Assembly (NCBI GenBank): GCA_028752905.1 | Contig: JAQNBH010000013.1 | Span: 28,826,739-28,890,738, forward strand | DNA: 64,000 bases | From: Cladorhizidae sp. MBARI D1340-BT2 | Lineage: Eukaryota; Porifera; Demospongiae; Poecilosclerida; Cladorhizidae | Reading direction: 5' to 3' | In this document: positions 31,480-45,135 of the stretch, in pieces | Layout of the letters: the number at the start of each line of letters is the position of its first letter | Numbering within the stretch: position 1 is the first letter of the stretch | Program-made: the position numbers and the translations under genes | The notes under the pieces: generated by a model | Seen by the model: the letters and a program-made list of their open reading frames with translations, nothing else | Told to the model about the DNA's origin: nothing | Database searches by the model: none

Positions 31480-33535
31480 AGTATATTAAGCTGATTATAG
31501 TTAAGTAGTTAAAAGTCCAAAGTGCCAATAAGAGGTGTTGAATATAGTGCTTAAATTGTCCAAGTGCTTTAATGTAATTGGGAGAGAGTCCCAGAGCCTA
31601 GCAGTAGCAGGGGAAATGAGAGGTAAGCAGACTGAGTTCTGCATGGGATTAGCAGATGATTACTGGTCTGGGGTGGAAGGATAGAAGGTTGTGAGGGAGG
31701 AGGTTGGCTTGGTGGGAGGCTAGAAGGAAAATCTGTTATTGCGAAGAAGTTCGAAGAAGAAGTTAGGTTTGGCATTATGGCAGTGAGAGGATAGAAATGG
31801 AGGATAAAGCTTAGTGAGTAGGACCATTGTTTACTTCACAATTTACAGGTAAAGTCTCTCAAGATGAGATGAAAGATAAGACAATTGAGAGTCCCTGAGG
31901 AAAGAACAGTACTCCAGATGACGGATAAGAGAAGTGTAGAGGCAAAGAAGAGTAGAAGTGTTTGACTAGCAGTAGAAATAACGGTAGGTAATTTACTGGT
32001 CTTGGAAGAGATGTAAAAATGTGATAGGTCCAGGATAGAGATGAAGAAAAGAGGATTCCCGGGTACTTGAACTCAGTCACCAACTGAAGTGGAGAACCAG
32101 CGGTGCACAGAGGTGGTAGGGAGAAGAGATTGTTTATAAGAAATAGACATGCATTTAGACTTCATTAGATTAAGTTTGAAAGATTGGGGGGCAAGCCAGG
32201 CAGTGATACAGTTTAGGTCTTTCTGAAAGAGAGAAAAATCAGAATGAGAATTGATGGGGCGAAAAAGAAGGATTTCATCAGCGTAGAGAATAAGCTTAAA
32301 GGAGACAGACAAGGGCACGTTACACACTCCATTGACATAAGTGATAAAGAAGAGAGGACCTATTATAGATCCCTGAGGGACACTAGAAGATACAGGCACA
32401 GGTGAGGAGGTGTCTGTGACCATCACTTGTTGCAGACATGCTGAAAGGTAGGAATGAAGCCAGTTAGTGAGGTAACGAAGGAAGTGCAGGAAGGAAAGAA
32501 GATCAATTAACTGTTTGTGAGGAACAGAATCAAAGGCCTTTTTGAGATCTAGAAAACAAGTGCCTATCAGTTTGAAGAAGAGAGTGAAAGGAATGATTGG
32601 CCAAGAGAAGGGCTGATGAAGTGGACCAGTGGGGAAGAAAACCAAATTGAGAAGAAGAGTTCAACACAGAATTTGTCAAGGAGAGAGTGAATGTGCTTTT
32701 CAAGCAGCTTACAAATTGGAGAGAGTAATGAAATGGGCCGGTAGTCAGAGGGATTGACAATGAACATTTAGGCGGGGAACAATGAAGGAGTTTTTCCAAT
32801 CAACTGGAAGACGTCCTTGAGACAAGGATAAGTTAAAGATATATGTAAGTGGAGCCACTATGGATAGGCATGTGGATTTGAGCATTCTAGAGGAGGTCAA
32901 ATCAAGGCCAGAAGCTGTGGAAGAAGGTAAATGAGAAATCAAGCCAGAGAGAATCAGGAAGACAGGATGGTTGAGTGTTTCAACAGATGCCACTTCCGGG
33001 GACTGTGCAGTGCCACAGGAAGTTCTGGATGACTTAATTAAATTGAGAGTAAATACTAGCAATGTCCAGCAGAGTACAGGACTGCCATCTGCACCATCAG
33101 AGAGGTGTTGTGTGACACAGCAGGGGAGGGGAGGACATGAGCATAGGCAAGCTGGGGAGGGGATGACATGAGCACAGGCAAGCAGGGGAGGGGAGGACAT
33201 GAGCACAGGCAAGCAGGGGGAGGGGAGGGTGTGAGCACAGGCAAGCAGGGAAGGGGAGGACATGAGCACAGGCAAGCAGGGGAGGGGAGCACAGGCAAGC
33301 AGGGGAGGGGAGGACATGAGCACAGGCAAGCAGGGGAGGGGAGGACATGAGCACAGGCAAGCAGGGGAGGACATGAGCACAGGCAAGCAGGGGAGGGGAG
33401 GACATGAGCACAGGCAAGCAGGGGAGGGGAGGACATGAGCACAGGCAAGCAGTGGAGGGGAGGGTGTGAGCAGTGAGACTGGGAGAGTCCCATCATGCAG
33501 GTGGCAGCTGAAGCCACCAAACTGCAAAGTTGAGA
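31480..33535 (-). pseudogene. Degraded non-LTR retrotransposon (CR1/L2-like LINE) reverse transcriptase
   Basis: Minus strand, 5' to 3': an ASGLDLTSSRMLKS/GRLPVDWKNSFIVP segment (about 32950-32770), QFGFLPHWSTSSALLLA (about 32650-32590), FLDLKKAFDSVPHKQLIDLL (about 32555-32500), VPQGSIIGPLFFITYVNGV (about 32390-32330), the active-site box LILYADEILLF (about 32295-32262) where the usual YADD reads YADE, and a C-terminal TARLWDSLPITLKHLDNL-type end (about 31610-31560). Frameshifts split it into several frames. A 31-bp minisatellite occupies the upstream part. No endonuclease domain or 3' tail was found. Confidence 0.8.
33110..33475. repeat. 31-bp minisatellite inside the LINE relic
   Basis: About twelve units of roughly 31 bp (GGGGAGGGGAGGACATGAGC plus ACAGGCAAGCA). 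As 31 is not divisible by three and the minus strand has no stop in the unit, the LINE frame reads through it as a Leu/Pro/Cys/Ala/Ser repeat cycling every 31 residues. Confidence 0.93.
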
Positions 33536-34500
33536 AGGTCAGGATTGTAGCGACCCTTTCACGGACCTGACGATGACGTGGAGCAACTCGAAACTAATGA
33601 AATACTAGTCCATGACTGAGGACTAGCAAAACCTTTCTTTCCAACTGGGCTAGGACCCTTGCCTCCATTTTCTCTCATTGTGTTTTGTGGTTGTGTCAGC
33701 TCAATAGGTCCTGGGAGGAGCCATTGTGAAGGCCAAATGAGTTACATGCCCAGTCCGACCCTTCATTTAGAAGCTGAAATTATTTCAACCCAGTGGTACC
33801 CATTGGAAATAACTACTCCCACTTTTTAAAACACACCCACACACACACACACACACACACACTAATTAGCCAACACAATGAGGTTTTGGTAGTTAACAGG
33901 TGGTCTGGGGTAACCTTCAGTCAGTTATAAATAGCATGCAAGAGTGGCCACTATTCAAAACATTATATGTTGTGAGTGGCAAACTCTCTATTCTGACTTG
34001 TCTACAAGAGGCACACATAAGCAGTTATGGCTGCTCCAGTAACAAGAGGCACACACAAGCAGTTATGACTGCTCCAGTAACAAGTTGATTGTATCATGGG
34101 TCGTGATTTCTCCTCTGCTAGCAGATGGGCCTTAACTGGTTTGTAAGTAGCTTCTGAGCTAGCTGTGTACTGGAGCATTGGAAAGCCTTTTCTCTAAGAA
34201 AGTTGTGCCACAAGAAGGCTTAACAAACGCTTGAGTCAGCCATAGTGTGCAAGTCTTTCCCTCAGGTCTAGCTGAGTAAGGTGCTCGAGCTCTACACTAT
34301 AAAGTGCCAGTAGTTGAATAAGATCTAGACAGTCAATAGTTGCAACCAGAACCAGATCTTCTGGATTCATATCACACACACACACACACAACACACACAC
34401 ACACACACAAGAAGCTCATACACAGCCATTGATTCATGTCAGCTGCTCCACTGCTCAGTACTTACTAGTGTAGAGATGAGGTCATCATGATGTATGGCAA
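33536..34500. other. Intergenic, microsatellites and hairpin
   Basis: A perfect 7-bp-arm hairpin (CTAGTCC/GGACTAG) lies near 33606-33628 and (CA)n tracts near 33835-33862 and 34375-34410. A 38-bp segment with GGCACACA and AAGCAGTTATG is tandemly duplicated at 34008-34085. No gene seen. Confidence 0.5.
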
Positions 34501-34501
34501 G

Positions 34502-34825
34502 AGGGAGCTGCTGTTGAAGTCTCCTCAAGCATATCGGGTTGCCTTGGAATGTGGTATGTAACTATATATAGTGTTCTGTAGGTGCACCAGTGGTACCCAC
34601 ACATTCTCTACATCTCCATCACACACACACACACACATACATACTGGCTAGTCTTTGTGTCTCCAAACTAGATCTCCTCAAGCATATCGAGTTGCCTTGG
34701 AATGTGGTATGTAACTATATATAGTGTTGTGTTGGTACACCAGTGGTGCCCACACATTCTCTACATCTCTATCACACACAGACTCAAACATGCTAGTGTT
34801 TTTGTCTCCAAACAGGTGGTGTGTG
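34502..34825. repeat. Tandem duplication of about 165 bp
   Basis: Two diverged copies start at CTCCTCAAGCATATCG (34502 and 34674). Each runs through GCCTTGGAATGTGGTATGTA, a CACCAGTGGT block, ACACATTCTCTACATCTC and a CA-rich tract to TTTGTGTCTCCAAAC or a close variant. Confidence 0.7.
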
Positions 34826-34917
34826 GTGGAACTCATTTCTTCAATTGTAAATATCATATGTACACACACATTGTAATTATATATATATATATATATATAA
34901 CATGTACATATATATAC

Positions 34918-35058
34918 ATGCTCATTGTTCCTGATGATTGCATTAGCATGAAACTATAGCAGGACTAGCCATCCCAATACTCTTCTATCAATAGCTCTGC
35001 TTTAACACAGCATTGAGCACTATTTGTAGCCTTCAAGAGCAAACTACCATCTAAGTAT
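34918..35058 (+). mobile_element. Solo PLE pseudo-LTR
   Basis: Diverged copy of the terminal repeat of the element at 4384-5775, without any ORF. It begins at TGCTCATTG and continues through GACTAGCCATCCCA to the end equivalent of 4384 (CAAACTACCATCTAAG). It is flanked on both sides by (TA)n-rich DNA, like the complete copy. Confidence 0.85.
34927..34965 (+). ncRNA. Degenerate hammerhead ribozyme
   Basis: Same layout as 5693-5731: CTGATGA, the TGC-ATTA-GCA stem and GAAA are unchanged. Helix III now reads ACTATAGC, losing the palindrome and the U next to the cleavage site (C instead), and helix I has a G-U pair. Probably inactive. Confidence 0.7.
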
Positions 35059-35059
35059 A

Positions 35060-35060
35060 T

Positions 35061-35094
<34 letters not shown>

Positions 35095-35175
35095 CATATA
35101 TAATATATATATACATATACATATATATATAATACATATATATAATATATATACAGATATATATATATATATGAA
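35060..35175. repeat. (TA)n microsatellite beside the solo pseudo-LTR
   Basis: TATATA and TACATA runs, low complexity in all frames. The following 300 bp include a purine-rich AGGAGG-type stretch (about 35355-35465) with no recognisable gene. Confidence 0.85.
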
Positions 35176-35484
35176 ATAGAGAGGGAGATTGATGGCTGTG
35201 TATGTGCATAAGCAACACTCACAAGAAGTTTAAAGTTGATTGAGCATTTTATTTTGCAGGTAGACAGACATCTTACAAATTCCATGCCTCCCCAATCACT
35301 TGTCTTTTGCTTGCCATAGACCCCTTACCAACCTACCCCACAATCACTAAATGTGGGAGGAAGAGGAGGAGATGAGGAGCAGGTAGAGGTAGGGCAGGAG
35401 CAGGAGGAGAAGAAATAGGAGGAGCAGGCGGTGGAGAAGAGGAGGGAGAGAGGGAGGAGGGGGAGAAATACAAGACACTAACTA

Positions 35485-36080
35485 GCCAATGATGGGGTCA
35501 GCAAAGCTGGCAACTCAAGGCCCTCATAAGATATGGACAACCAGGTGATGGGGTCAGCAAAGCTGGCAACTCAAGGCTCTCATAAGATATGGACAACCAG
35601 GACCAGGCTAATGATAACTCAAGGCTCTTCATAAGATATGGACAACCAGGACCAGGCTAATGTTAACTCAAGGCTCTTCATAAGATATGTACAACCAGGA
35701 CCAGGCTAATGATGGGGTCACCAAAGCTGGCAACTCAAGGCTCTCATAAGTATGGATAACCAGGACCAGGCCAATGATGGGGTCACAACTCAAGGCATAT
35801 GGACAGCCAGGACCAGGCTAATGATGGGGTCAGCAAAGCTGGCAACTCAAGGCTCTTCATAAGATATCGACAACCAGGACCAGGCTAATGATGGGGTCAC
35901 CAAAGCTGGCAACTCAAGGCTCTCATAAGATATGGACAACCAGGACCAGGCTAATGATGGGGTCAGCAAAGCTGGCAACTCAAGGCTCTCATAGATATGG
36001 ACAACCAGGACCAGGCCAATGATGGGGTCAGCAAAGCTGGCAACTCAAGGCCCTCATAAGATATGGACAACCTGGACCAG
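35485..36080. repeat. 66-bp minisatellite
   Basis: About nine units of nominal 66 bp (GATGGGGTCAGCAAAGCTGG, CAACTCAAGGCTCTCATAAG, GACAACCAGGACCAGGCTAA). Several carry internal deletions of about 20-30 bp. Confidence 0.88.
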
Positions 36081-36253
36081 CAGAAACACTGGCCATCGTC
36101 CCTTATTCTATCATCATCAACCATCCACCAACTCCAGCTTCTCTATACTCACCCAACAAACAAAATGAAGTGTTAAAAACAGAAAATGGAGGGAGGGGGA
36201 GGAAGCAACCTAGGCTTCTTGGAGCACTCTATGGCTCAAATAAAAGTTGGGGG

Positions 36254-36255
<2 letters not shown>

Positions 36256-36284
<29 letters not shown>
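36256..36284. repeat. Poly-G tract (29 G)
   Basis: Uninterrupted G run 40 bp before the giant (AAT)n tract. Minus-strand frames read proline, plus-strand glycine; no gene implied. Confidence 0.9.
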
Positions 36285-36322
36285 TAGCACCTCAGAATTT
36301 ATTTTAAATTTTTCCAGGAACT

Positions 36323-38649
<2,327 letters not shown>

Positions 38650-38754
38650 GTAGTGTATTAAGATTTTTTGTTTTAATGTTTGTTTGTTGTTGTTTGTTAA
38701 TGTTTGTTTGTTCTTCTGTTTATATATATATATATTAAAATTGTTAAAAAAAAA

Positions 38755-38756
<2 letters not shown>

Positions 38757-38814
<58 letters not shown>
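38757..38814. repeat. (AAT)n tail
   Basis: About 19 TAA/AAT units after an A-rich run, in the same strand phase as the giant tract. Consistent with a LINE 3' microsatellite tail or the far side of a split target. Confidence 0.9.
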
Positions 38815-38815
<1 letters not shown>

Positions 38816-38819
38816 TTTA

Positions 38820-40440
38820 GTAACAACATAAATGTGAGATGAACTTAAGGAGCACATGAAAATTCCAGCCCTTATGGTGATAGTATTAGGAAGAGCAAAT
38901 GTGCGGCCCAATCCTGCACCACACCATATAGCAGAGGCCAAAATAACCTACGCTGAAAAATACAATAGGGAGGAGGAATAAGTGTCAACCACAAATTAGA
39001 CTTGAGGCAAGAATCACTTGATGGGGTCACATGATATCTCCTTGTACTGACATCACATTAAACATGCACAACCTCTTCACAGGCAACTCCACCCACCACA
39101 ATAAGTTGGGCTGGACGTGCAGAGGAATCTTCTGGACTCTTGTGCAGAACTATGTTGAGGAAGTGGACAGAGATGAGGAGGATGCAGATGATGGCTGTGA
39201 CCAGAGCTGCCGGGGTCATGTGGCCAGTGAATATCAGCTGAAAATACTTGAGGCTTCTCTGGGGGGAAGGAAAAAGAGAATGGGGAGGGCGGACTGGAGT
39301 TATGGCTGCAACTAAGGCTATTATATAGAACAATGGTGAGTGCTAGACAGTTGATGTAATAATGGAGACAGCAAGCTTGTCTTGCTGGCCTGACTCTCAT
39401 GCACACCCACACACAGAAAGAGAGAGGCTGGTCCACCTCACATGGTCACTTGTGTTGCACAGTCAGCAAATGTGGTGGCAGCTGCTCGTGTTAAACATGA
39501 AGAAGAAAAAACATGCTAGACTCCTGTGCTGGGGAAGAGAGGCTGGCCAACAAGACTTAGAGAGAAAACAGTAAAAATATATATAAATATGTAGCTATTG
39601 CACATCTCACAGACTGAGCCTAGTGTGCTTGCCTGCCACTTGCTACAGCCTCTTCCATGCCATACAACAAGGAACTTCAGTGTGGAGTGAGACAGGTGGT
39701 GGAGCATGCAGCTTCCAGCTCCAAATACTACTGAAGAAAAAAGCATGAATTAACTTATTACAACAGTGTTTGTTTTGGGATGGCAGGGGAGGTGCCAGAC
39801 GTAAGGACATGGGACCCTAGGTGCTAAAAATATTTTCCTCTTCTCCCACCGCTTGAACACATTTTCCATTACAATTTGGCCTACCATACCCATCACCACT
39901 TCCTTCACCCCTGTTATATATATATATACTCACCTACCCAACATTAGACCTATATACTCTCCCTTCATCATCTTCATTTCTCCATTCTACTACCCACTCC
40001 TCAGACCCTTCAATGCTCTCGACAATATCCAATAATCTTCCTCAATCACCAGCAAACTCCCCACAGTACAAGAAGTGCACAATCTTTCACAACATATATA
40101 TAATATAGCTACATCTTCCATAATTATCAGAATAAGGCATGAAATTTGCAGATCAGTACAAAATTCCAACAGAACTCAATCTTTATATATAATTAGCAGG
40201 AGTTAGCATATAGGAGAAAGAGTGAGAAACACAATGATCAATTATTGCATCAGTGATTCCATAGATGCAGGGTCTTATGACCATGGAAATTGGGGCCCTT
40301 GGTCACTCACTCCATAAGACCCTGCCTGGGGTTTGGAATCCTGTATATACAAGCTCTTGAAGCATAAAATTATGGTGATGGTGGGAAAGTGGCAATGGTA
40401 TGCTCCTGTGTGATGTCCAGAGCTAAAGATGAGCAGAGTA
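38820..40440. other. Intergenic with one possible exon on the minus strand
   Basis: The minus-strand stretch from about 39260 to 39058 follows a pyrimidine tract and AG. It reads RSLKYFQLIFTGHMTPAA, then a hydrophobic segment (LVTAIICILLISVHFLNIVL) and a short hydrophilic tail to a stop, as a last exon of a single-pass membrane protein could. A second possible exon lies upstream at about 39735-39600. No family recognised; both are weak calls. A small hairpin (GCAGGGTCTTATG/CATAAGACCCTGC) is at 40267-40325. Confidence 0.25.
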
Positions 40441-40652
40441 TATATGTTCCATCCAATCTATGAATCTGCCCAATCTATAGATTGTGCAGCACAATCTATG
40501 AATTCATAGATTGGATACCAATCTATAGATTGTGCTGCACAATCTACGAATGGCATGCCAATCAATACACTTCAAAACATGGTAGCATATTAACACCCTT
40601 TGCAACAGAGAAAGTGATGATTGCATCTGAGAGTGTAATGATGTAGAAAAAA

Positions 40653-41690
40653 GTGATACTGAGAAATAGTTCCACATGGACTTGGCAGATAAAGAAAAGT
40701 GACATGACAAGTGTAGAGCCAAAAAAGATATTTGAAGAATTCTGCAGGGAATGCTATGGAGGTTATGGCAGTGACAGTTCTTCACAATCTTACAAGAAGT
40801 TCACTTTAAGCAGAAAGGGCATATTGGTGAAAAGAAGACTGCAGAGGAGGTATGAGCTCAACTTAGCAACTGTTACACCAGTTTGATTTGTATAACGATA
40901 TCAGTGAAACCAAGAGCAGGCTATTCCTTTTATTGATGCTACATTGTATTGCTTACTTTTTTTGTAGGTATCTAAGATGTATGACTGCTTGCCACGAGCT
41001 GCATGCAGCAAGTTTGTGCAGCTGTGCTTAGTCTGCCATTCTCATTAGCCACAGACCACACGTGCACCACTAAAGCCAGAGGGCAGGTATGTGAATCCCT
41101 ACTACATAAAAAAAATTCCCATTCACTTGATTAATTGCTATATTTACCACAGATTGATTTAATTGACATGAGGCATCGGCCAGATGGGATGTACAAATGG
41201 ATTGGCCACTACATGGATCATTGGTCCAAATTCCATGTCTTGTTTCCTCTGTCGAGAAAATCTGCTGCAGAAGTAGGCCTTAATCTACAAAACAAAATCT
41301 TTACCTTCCTAGGAACACCTAGAATTTTACATTCAGACAATGGATGTGAGTTCGTGAATGAAATTGTACACAATATAGTGAAGGAGTGGCCTGGTGAGGT
41401 AACAATAGTGAATGGTCGACCAAGAAATCCAAAGAACAAGGAAACAGTGTTGTGGAGAAAATGATAGGAGCTCGCTTTCAAAGCGATCAGAGCATCGACT
41501 ACCCTCATTGGTCAGAGTGGCTACCTTTCATTCAATGTAAGTCAAATGAGTATTTGGCTATGTCATTATTTTTTATAATGTTACTAATTATTTACAGATC
41601 AGATCAACACCACCATTCATGGTACGATGAAATGCACACCATATGAATTAGTTTTTGGTCAACCGCCCCGACAAAATGTTTTTCCTGGTG
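40653..41690 (+). pseudogene. Transposon integrase, N-terminal region and DDE core
   Basis: An N-terminal piece (40653-40886; KFTLSRKGILVKRRLQRRYE) and a DDE integrase core (about 41150-41690): QIDLIDMRHRPDGMY with the first Asp, YMDHWSKFHVLFPLSRKSA, RILHSDNGCEFVN with the second Asp, WPGEVTIVNGRPR, and CVEKMIG with the Glu after a one-base frame change near 41450. KCTPYELVFGQPPRQNVFPG ends the region at the pogo insertion. It resembles the integrase annotated as KRAB-A domain-containing protein 2-like in many invertebrates. One frameshift, one probable small intron, and the nested element disable it. Confidence 0.75.
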
Positions 41691-41699
41691 TCTGTGGTA

Positions 41700-43088
41700 C
41701 AGTGGTCCCTCCCTATTAAGACCACCCAGGGAGCACTTCCAACTGGTCTTATTAGAGAGGTGGTCTTACTTGGGAATATCACTCTCGGGCATGGCAGGGG
41801 TCTCACAAAGCATTGCTCAATGGATTTTATTGTGTAGTGTACACGCATTGATAATAGTAAACCAACTGCAAGCTCCCCAGACCAGATACTGTATTCTCAT
41901 TTGGAATTATGGGTGGTTATCGTTGTACACATGTATGTATTGGACATTAGACTCATGCAGTGTCCTTAGGACACAGAAAGTCTGAGATACTGGACTGGAC
42001 AGTCCGCTCCATTCTGTTCTGGATGACCATCTGCTTGATAGAATCAGCACATGCCACAAGCTTGGGAATGCCTCGATGAGTGGCAAAGTCACGCAGCTTG
42101 CACACCATGTCGAACACCTCTGACACAGTCACAGGAGTGGGCATTGGGCCATCCTCCTCATCATATGACTCAGGCTCCTCAGGGGAGGAGTCAGCAGGGG
42201 TGGCGAGGGCGTGGTCAAGGGCAGGGTCATAGTGGTCCTCACAGGTGTGCACCTCGCTGTCGATGTTGGCGTAGCCCTCCAGTGTCACACCTTCCGGCAG
42301 CTGCGCATTGATGACGTATCCTCAGCAGAGATGGTAAGCTCCTCGACCTCAGCAGTAGGGGCAGTGGTGGTCGTGAAGCCACACTTCTTAAGAACTTCTT
42401 GATGGTGGACATGTGGAGGTCATCCTAGGTCCTCTTGAGCCAGCGGATCGCCATCAGAACGTCACCTTCTTGACAAGCGAGCTCATTTTCTCAGTGCAAC
42501 CACTATTGCCATTCACAGTGTCGTCCATGAGCCGGAGAATGTAGCGGATCATCTGCTTCCGGTAGACCAGCTTCATGGCGTGGATGATGCCAGCGTCCAT
42601 AGGCTGAAGCTTGGATGTGGTGTTTGCGGGCAGGAAGACAAGCTTGAGGTTTCTGAGGTTGATATTTGAGTGCGCTGAGCAGTTGTCAATGAAGATGATG
42701 ATCTTCCGGCCCTCGGAAAGCATCTTTTTGTTGGTGCGCTAGAGCCACTGCTCCCAGACGGGAGCGCTCATCCACGCCTTGGCCTGTGCCTCATACTCGA
42801 TGCCGAGTTCCCTCTTTGGATCAATGCGGATGTAAATATGTACCAGTTCCTGATCTTTCACAGTTAATGGAAGGTAGATATTCAACAAAATTCACTGTAT
42901 TCTTGGGTGCTTGATCTTATTTGGGAGGATATTGACCCAGCCAAGTGGTCTTATAAGAGAGGTGGACTTATCTTAGAGGGTCTTACTTGGGAGGGGCAAA
43001 ATAAAGCCAGCCAACCGGGAGTAAGCAAAAGTGGTCTTATAATGGAGGTGGTCTTACTTGGGAGGGTCTTAATACGGAGGGACCACTG
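41700..43088 (-). mobile_element. Nested pogo/Tigger-type Tc1-mariner element
   Basis: Terminal inverted repeats start CAGTGGTCCCTCC at 41700 and end GGAGGGACCACTG at 43088, flanked by TA on each side (41698-41699, 43089-43090). Minus-strand transposase pieces: IIIFIDNCSAH and FLPANTTSKLQPMDAGIIHA (42723-42454), as in CENP-B/jerky-like DDE proteins, and a C-terminal acidic region (42288-41953). The N-terminal DNA-binding part is missing, so this is an internally deleted copy that interrupts the host transposon between VFPGVCG and the following RILEENVDD. Confidence 0.88.
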
Positions 43089-43090
43089 TA

Positions 43091-43653
43091 GTAGGATACT
43101 TGAGGAAAATGTGGATGATATTATTGAAAACCAAGTGACTTCCAGCGAACATCAAGACCATCATCACCTGCAGAGCGATGATGGCATACAAGAAGAGAGG
43201 AGGCAAAGCTTGAACAAATGCCATGTTACTGTCCATGCAGTCCCTGGTGTAGGCCAGAAAAATCAAGACAATATCCCACCATTTGAAACCAATGCTTCAT
43301 CAGATCCCGAGTTGAGAGAAAGTCCAGACCGTCCCACCCCACCCCAGTTTGACACAATGTCAGACAGTTTATCTTCATCAGATTCAGAGCTTGATGAAAG
43401 TACAGGGCTTGGTACTTCTAAGAAACATTTGAAACTTCGCATGGAGGCTGATGAACGATACCGGCAGAATGCTGAGCGCATTAAAACCAAATATTGCAGA
43501 TCAAAACACAAAAAAGTTCAGACTTACAAGCCTGGGGAATTTGTAAGCATTAAAATTCCTCGGATTGATCGCACTTCCACAGACATGCATCGAATTCCTT
43601 GTGTGATCGTAGAGAGGCTTGGTTTGAAGTATCACTTGTATCGGCTGAGGTAA
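43091..43653 (+). pseudogene. Transposon integrase C-terminal module
   Basis: Continuation of the integrase after the pogo insertion. An acidic/Ser-rich linker (SDSLSSSDSELDESTG) is followed by LRMEADERYRQNAERIKTKY, YKPGEFVSIKIPRIDRTS and CVIVERLGLKYHLYRL. The final strings look like the beta-barrel end of integrases that bind DNA. A GT follows at about 43652, and a further piece (CEYGVLQKCYGEDDLE) at about 43780-43908 suggests an intron. Confidence 0.65.
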
Positions 43654-43930
43654 ATATGTCCTAGTATATAATTTTATTGTTGTAAAAGGTTGCTTCGGGG
43701 ACACTTCAACAGTAACTGTCTTGCTGTATTCATTTCCCCCTCTAATTTCAATGCTTCATTATGTTTCATACTTCTAGGTGTGAGTATGGTGTACTACAAA
43801 AATGCTATGGGGAAGATGATTTGGAATGTTTCAGTGGAAAACTACACTTAATGACCACAGAATGGCAACAGTGTCAGATTATATCTCTTCGTGAAGCAGC
43901 TAAGCTTTAAATGAATTTCATATTGGAAGA

Positions 43931-44716
43931 TGCAACTGCAAGACAAATTGCTCTACTGGTCGCTGTGCTTGTCGTCAGAAAGGTGCTGTGTGTTCTACAA
44001 AATGCCATAAAGGGTCAACATGCAGCAACAATCAACCTCGTTCACCCAAAGATGTACGATCAACAAAGAGACCTTGTCAATCTCCCACATACGAGAGTGC
44101 ACCATCAAAGAAACATAAGCAGAAGAGCAATAGCGTGGAAGTTAGCAACCCTGGCAAGATCTTACCTAAAAATACCAAGACTAGACCTGGTGACAGCAAA
44201 GATAATACACTTGATATTGTCAAACAGGTCAGCATAGAATTCTGGCTACCTGATCCATTCCTCAGCATCAGAGACAAAGAAGTTCTTGAAGGGGGAAATT
44301 GGTTAAATGATAGGCATATCAATGCTGCACAAATACTTCTGCAGAAGCAGTTTCCAGCAGTCAATAGTCTGCAGAATACTCTGCTTGGGCAGGTTAACCA
44401 GTGGAAAGAAATGAAATCAAATGGAGTCCAGCTAATCAATGAGAGCAATAGGCATTGGTTGTGTATTTCAACATTTAAAGATGATGTCAGAGTATATGAT
44501 AGCCTGAATAGCACTAGATTGAGTAAGAATGTAACCAATCAAATTTTCTCCCTTACGACCAAGTCCGATGTCACAGTACATTTGATGGAGGCCCAAGAAC
44601 AAGTGGGTGCAACAGACTGTGGCCTCTTTGCAATCGCGACTGCAACTGCTATCTGCCACGGAATTCCTCCCTGTGATTGTGTGTGGAAGCAATCACTAAT
44701 GAGAGCTCACTCTTGA
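43931..44716 (+). CDS. CXC-domain plus Ulp1/C48-type cysteine protease of the transposon
   Basis: The frame opens with a tesmin-like CXC cluster (CNCKTNCSTGRCACRQ, CSTKCHKGSTCS) and runs through a basic Ser/Lys linker into a Ulp1-like protease: INAAQILLQKQFP, NRHWLCIS (catalytic His), VRVYDSLNS (Asp), EAQEQVGATDCGLFAIAT (Cys preceded by the oxyanion-site Gln), ending MRAHS. The His-Asp-Cys order and spacing suit a SUMO/Ub-like protease of family C48. No frameshift seen. It probably joins the integrase by splicing, or is a separate transposon gene. The real start is uncertain; 43988 is the first in-frame ATG, but the CXC lies upstream of it. Confidence 0.7.
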   Translation, partial: CNCKTNCSTGRCACRQKGAVCSTKCHKGSTCSNNQPRSPKDVRSTKRPCQSPTYESAPSKKHKQKSNSVEVSNPGKILPKNTKTRPGDSKDNTLDIVKQVSIEFWLPDPFLSIRDKEVLEGGNWLNDRHINAAQILLQKQFPAVNSLQNTLLGQVNQWKEMKSNGVQLINESNRHWLCISTFKDDVRVYDSLNSTRLSKNVTNQIFSLTTKSDVTVHLMEAQEQVGATDCGLFAIATATAICHGIPPCDCVWKQSLMRAHS

Positions 44717-44990
44717 AGAAGTGCTTTGAGAGTGGGACAATGACACCATTCCCTGGACTGGATAACATTCATCAAACTACCCTCTCAAAAGAACAAACTG
44801 TGTTCACTGTAAAAGTATAAAATTACTTACATGTATACTGATTATAATTATTTTCAAATACCGATTATCAACTGCATTTCGAACTTGCTATTATATCTCG
44901 GCCGTTATAAAGAATACCAAAACATTATAATACACTGTTTTATGTCTACTACTTCTGTAGGAAACTGTTCTACAATGCTATTGTTAGCTA

Positions 44991-45135
44991 TATATGTTCC
45001 ATCCAATCTATGAATCTCCATATCTCTGCTGAATCTGCCCAAACTATAGATTGTGCAGCCCAATCTATGAATTCGTAAATTGGGCAGCACAATCTATAGA
45101 TTGGGCAGATTCATAGATTGGATGGAACACATAAT
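44991..45135. mobile_element. Terminal-only palindromic element next to the right TIR
   Basis: Begins ATATATGTTCCATCCAATCT and ends AGATTGGATGGAACACATA, so it consists of both ends of the large transposon with no coding core, about 145 bp long, 20 bp before the right TIR. A MITE-like derivative inserted beside or into its parent. Confidence 0.6.

Noticed and set aside
33560..33635. Possible second hammerhead (CTGACGA, GGAG-CAA-CTC hairpin, GAAAC) beside a CTAGTCC/GGACTAG hairpin
   Set aside because: The segment between the core boxes does not form a helix adjoining both boxes and no helix III closes, so the fold is not convincing.
42907..43090. Start of the 248-codon plus frame as part of the transposon protein
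   Set aside because: The first 60 codons lie inside the pogo terminal region; only the part after 43090 belongs to the host transposon.
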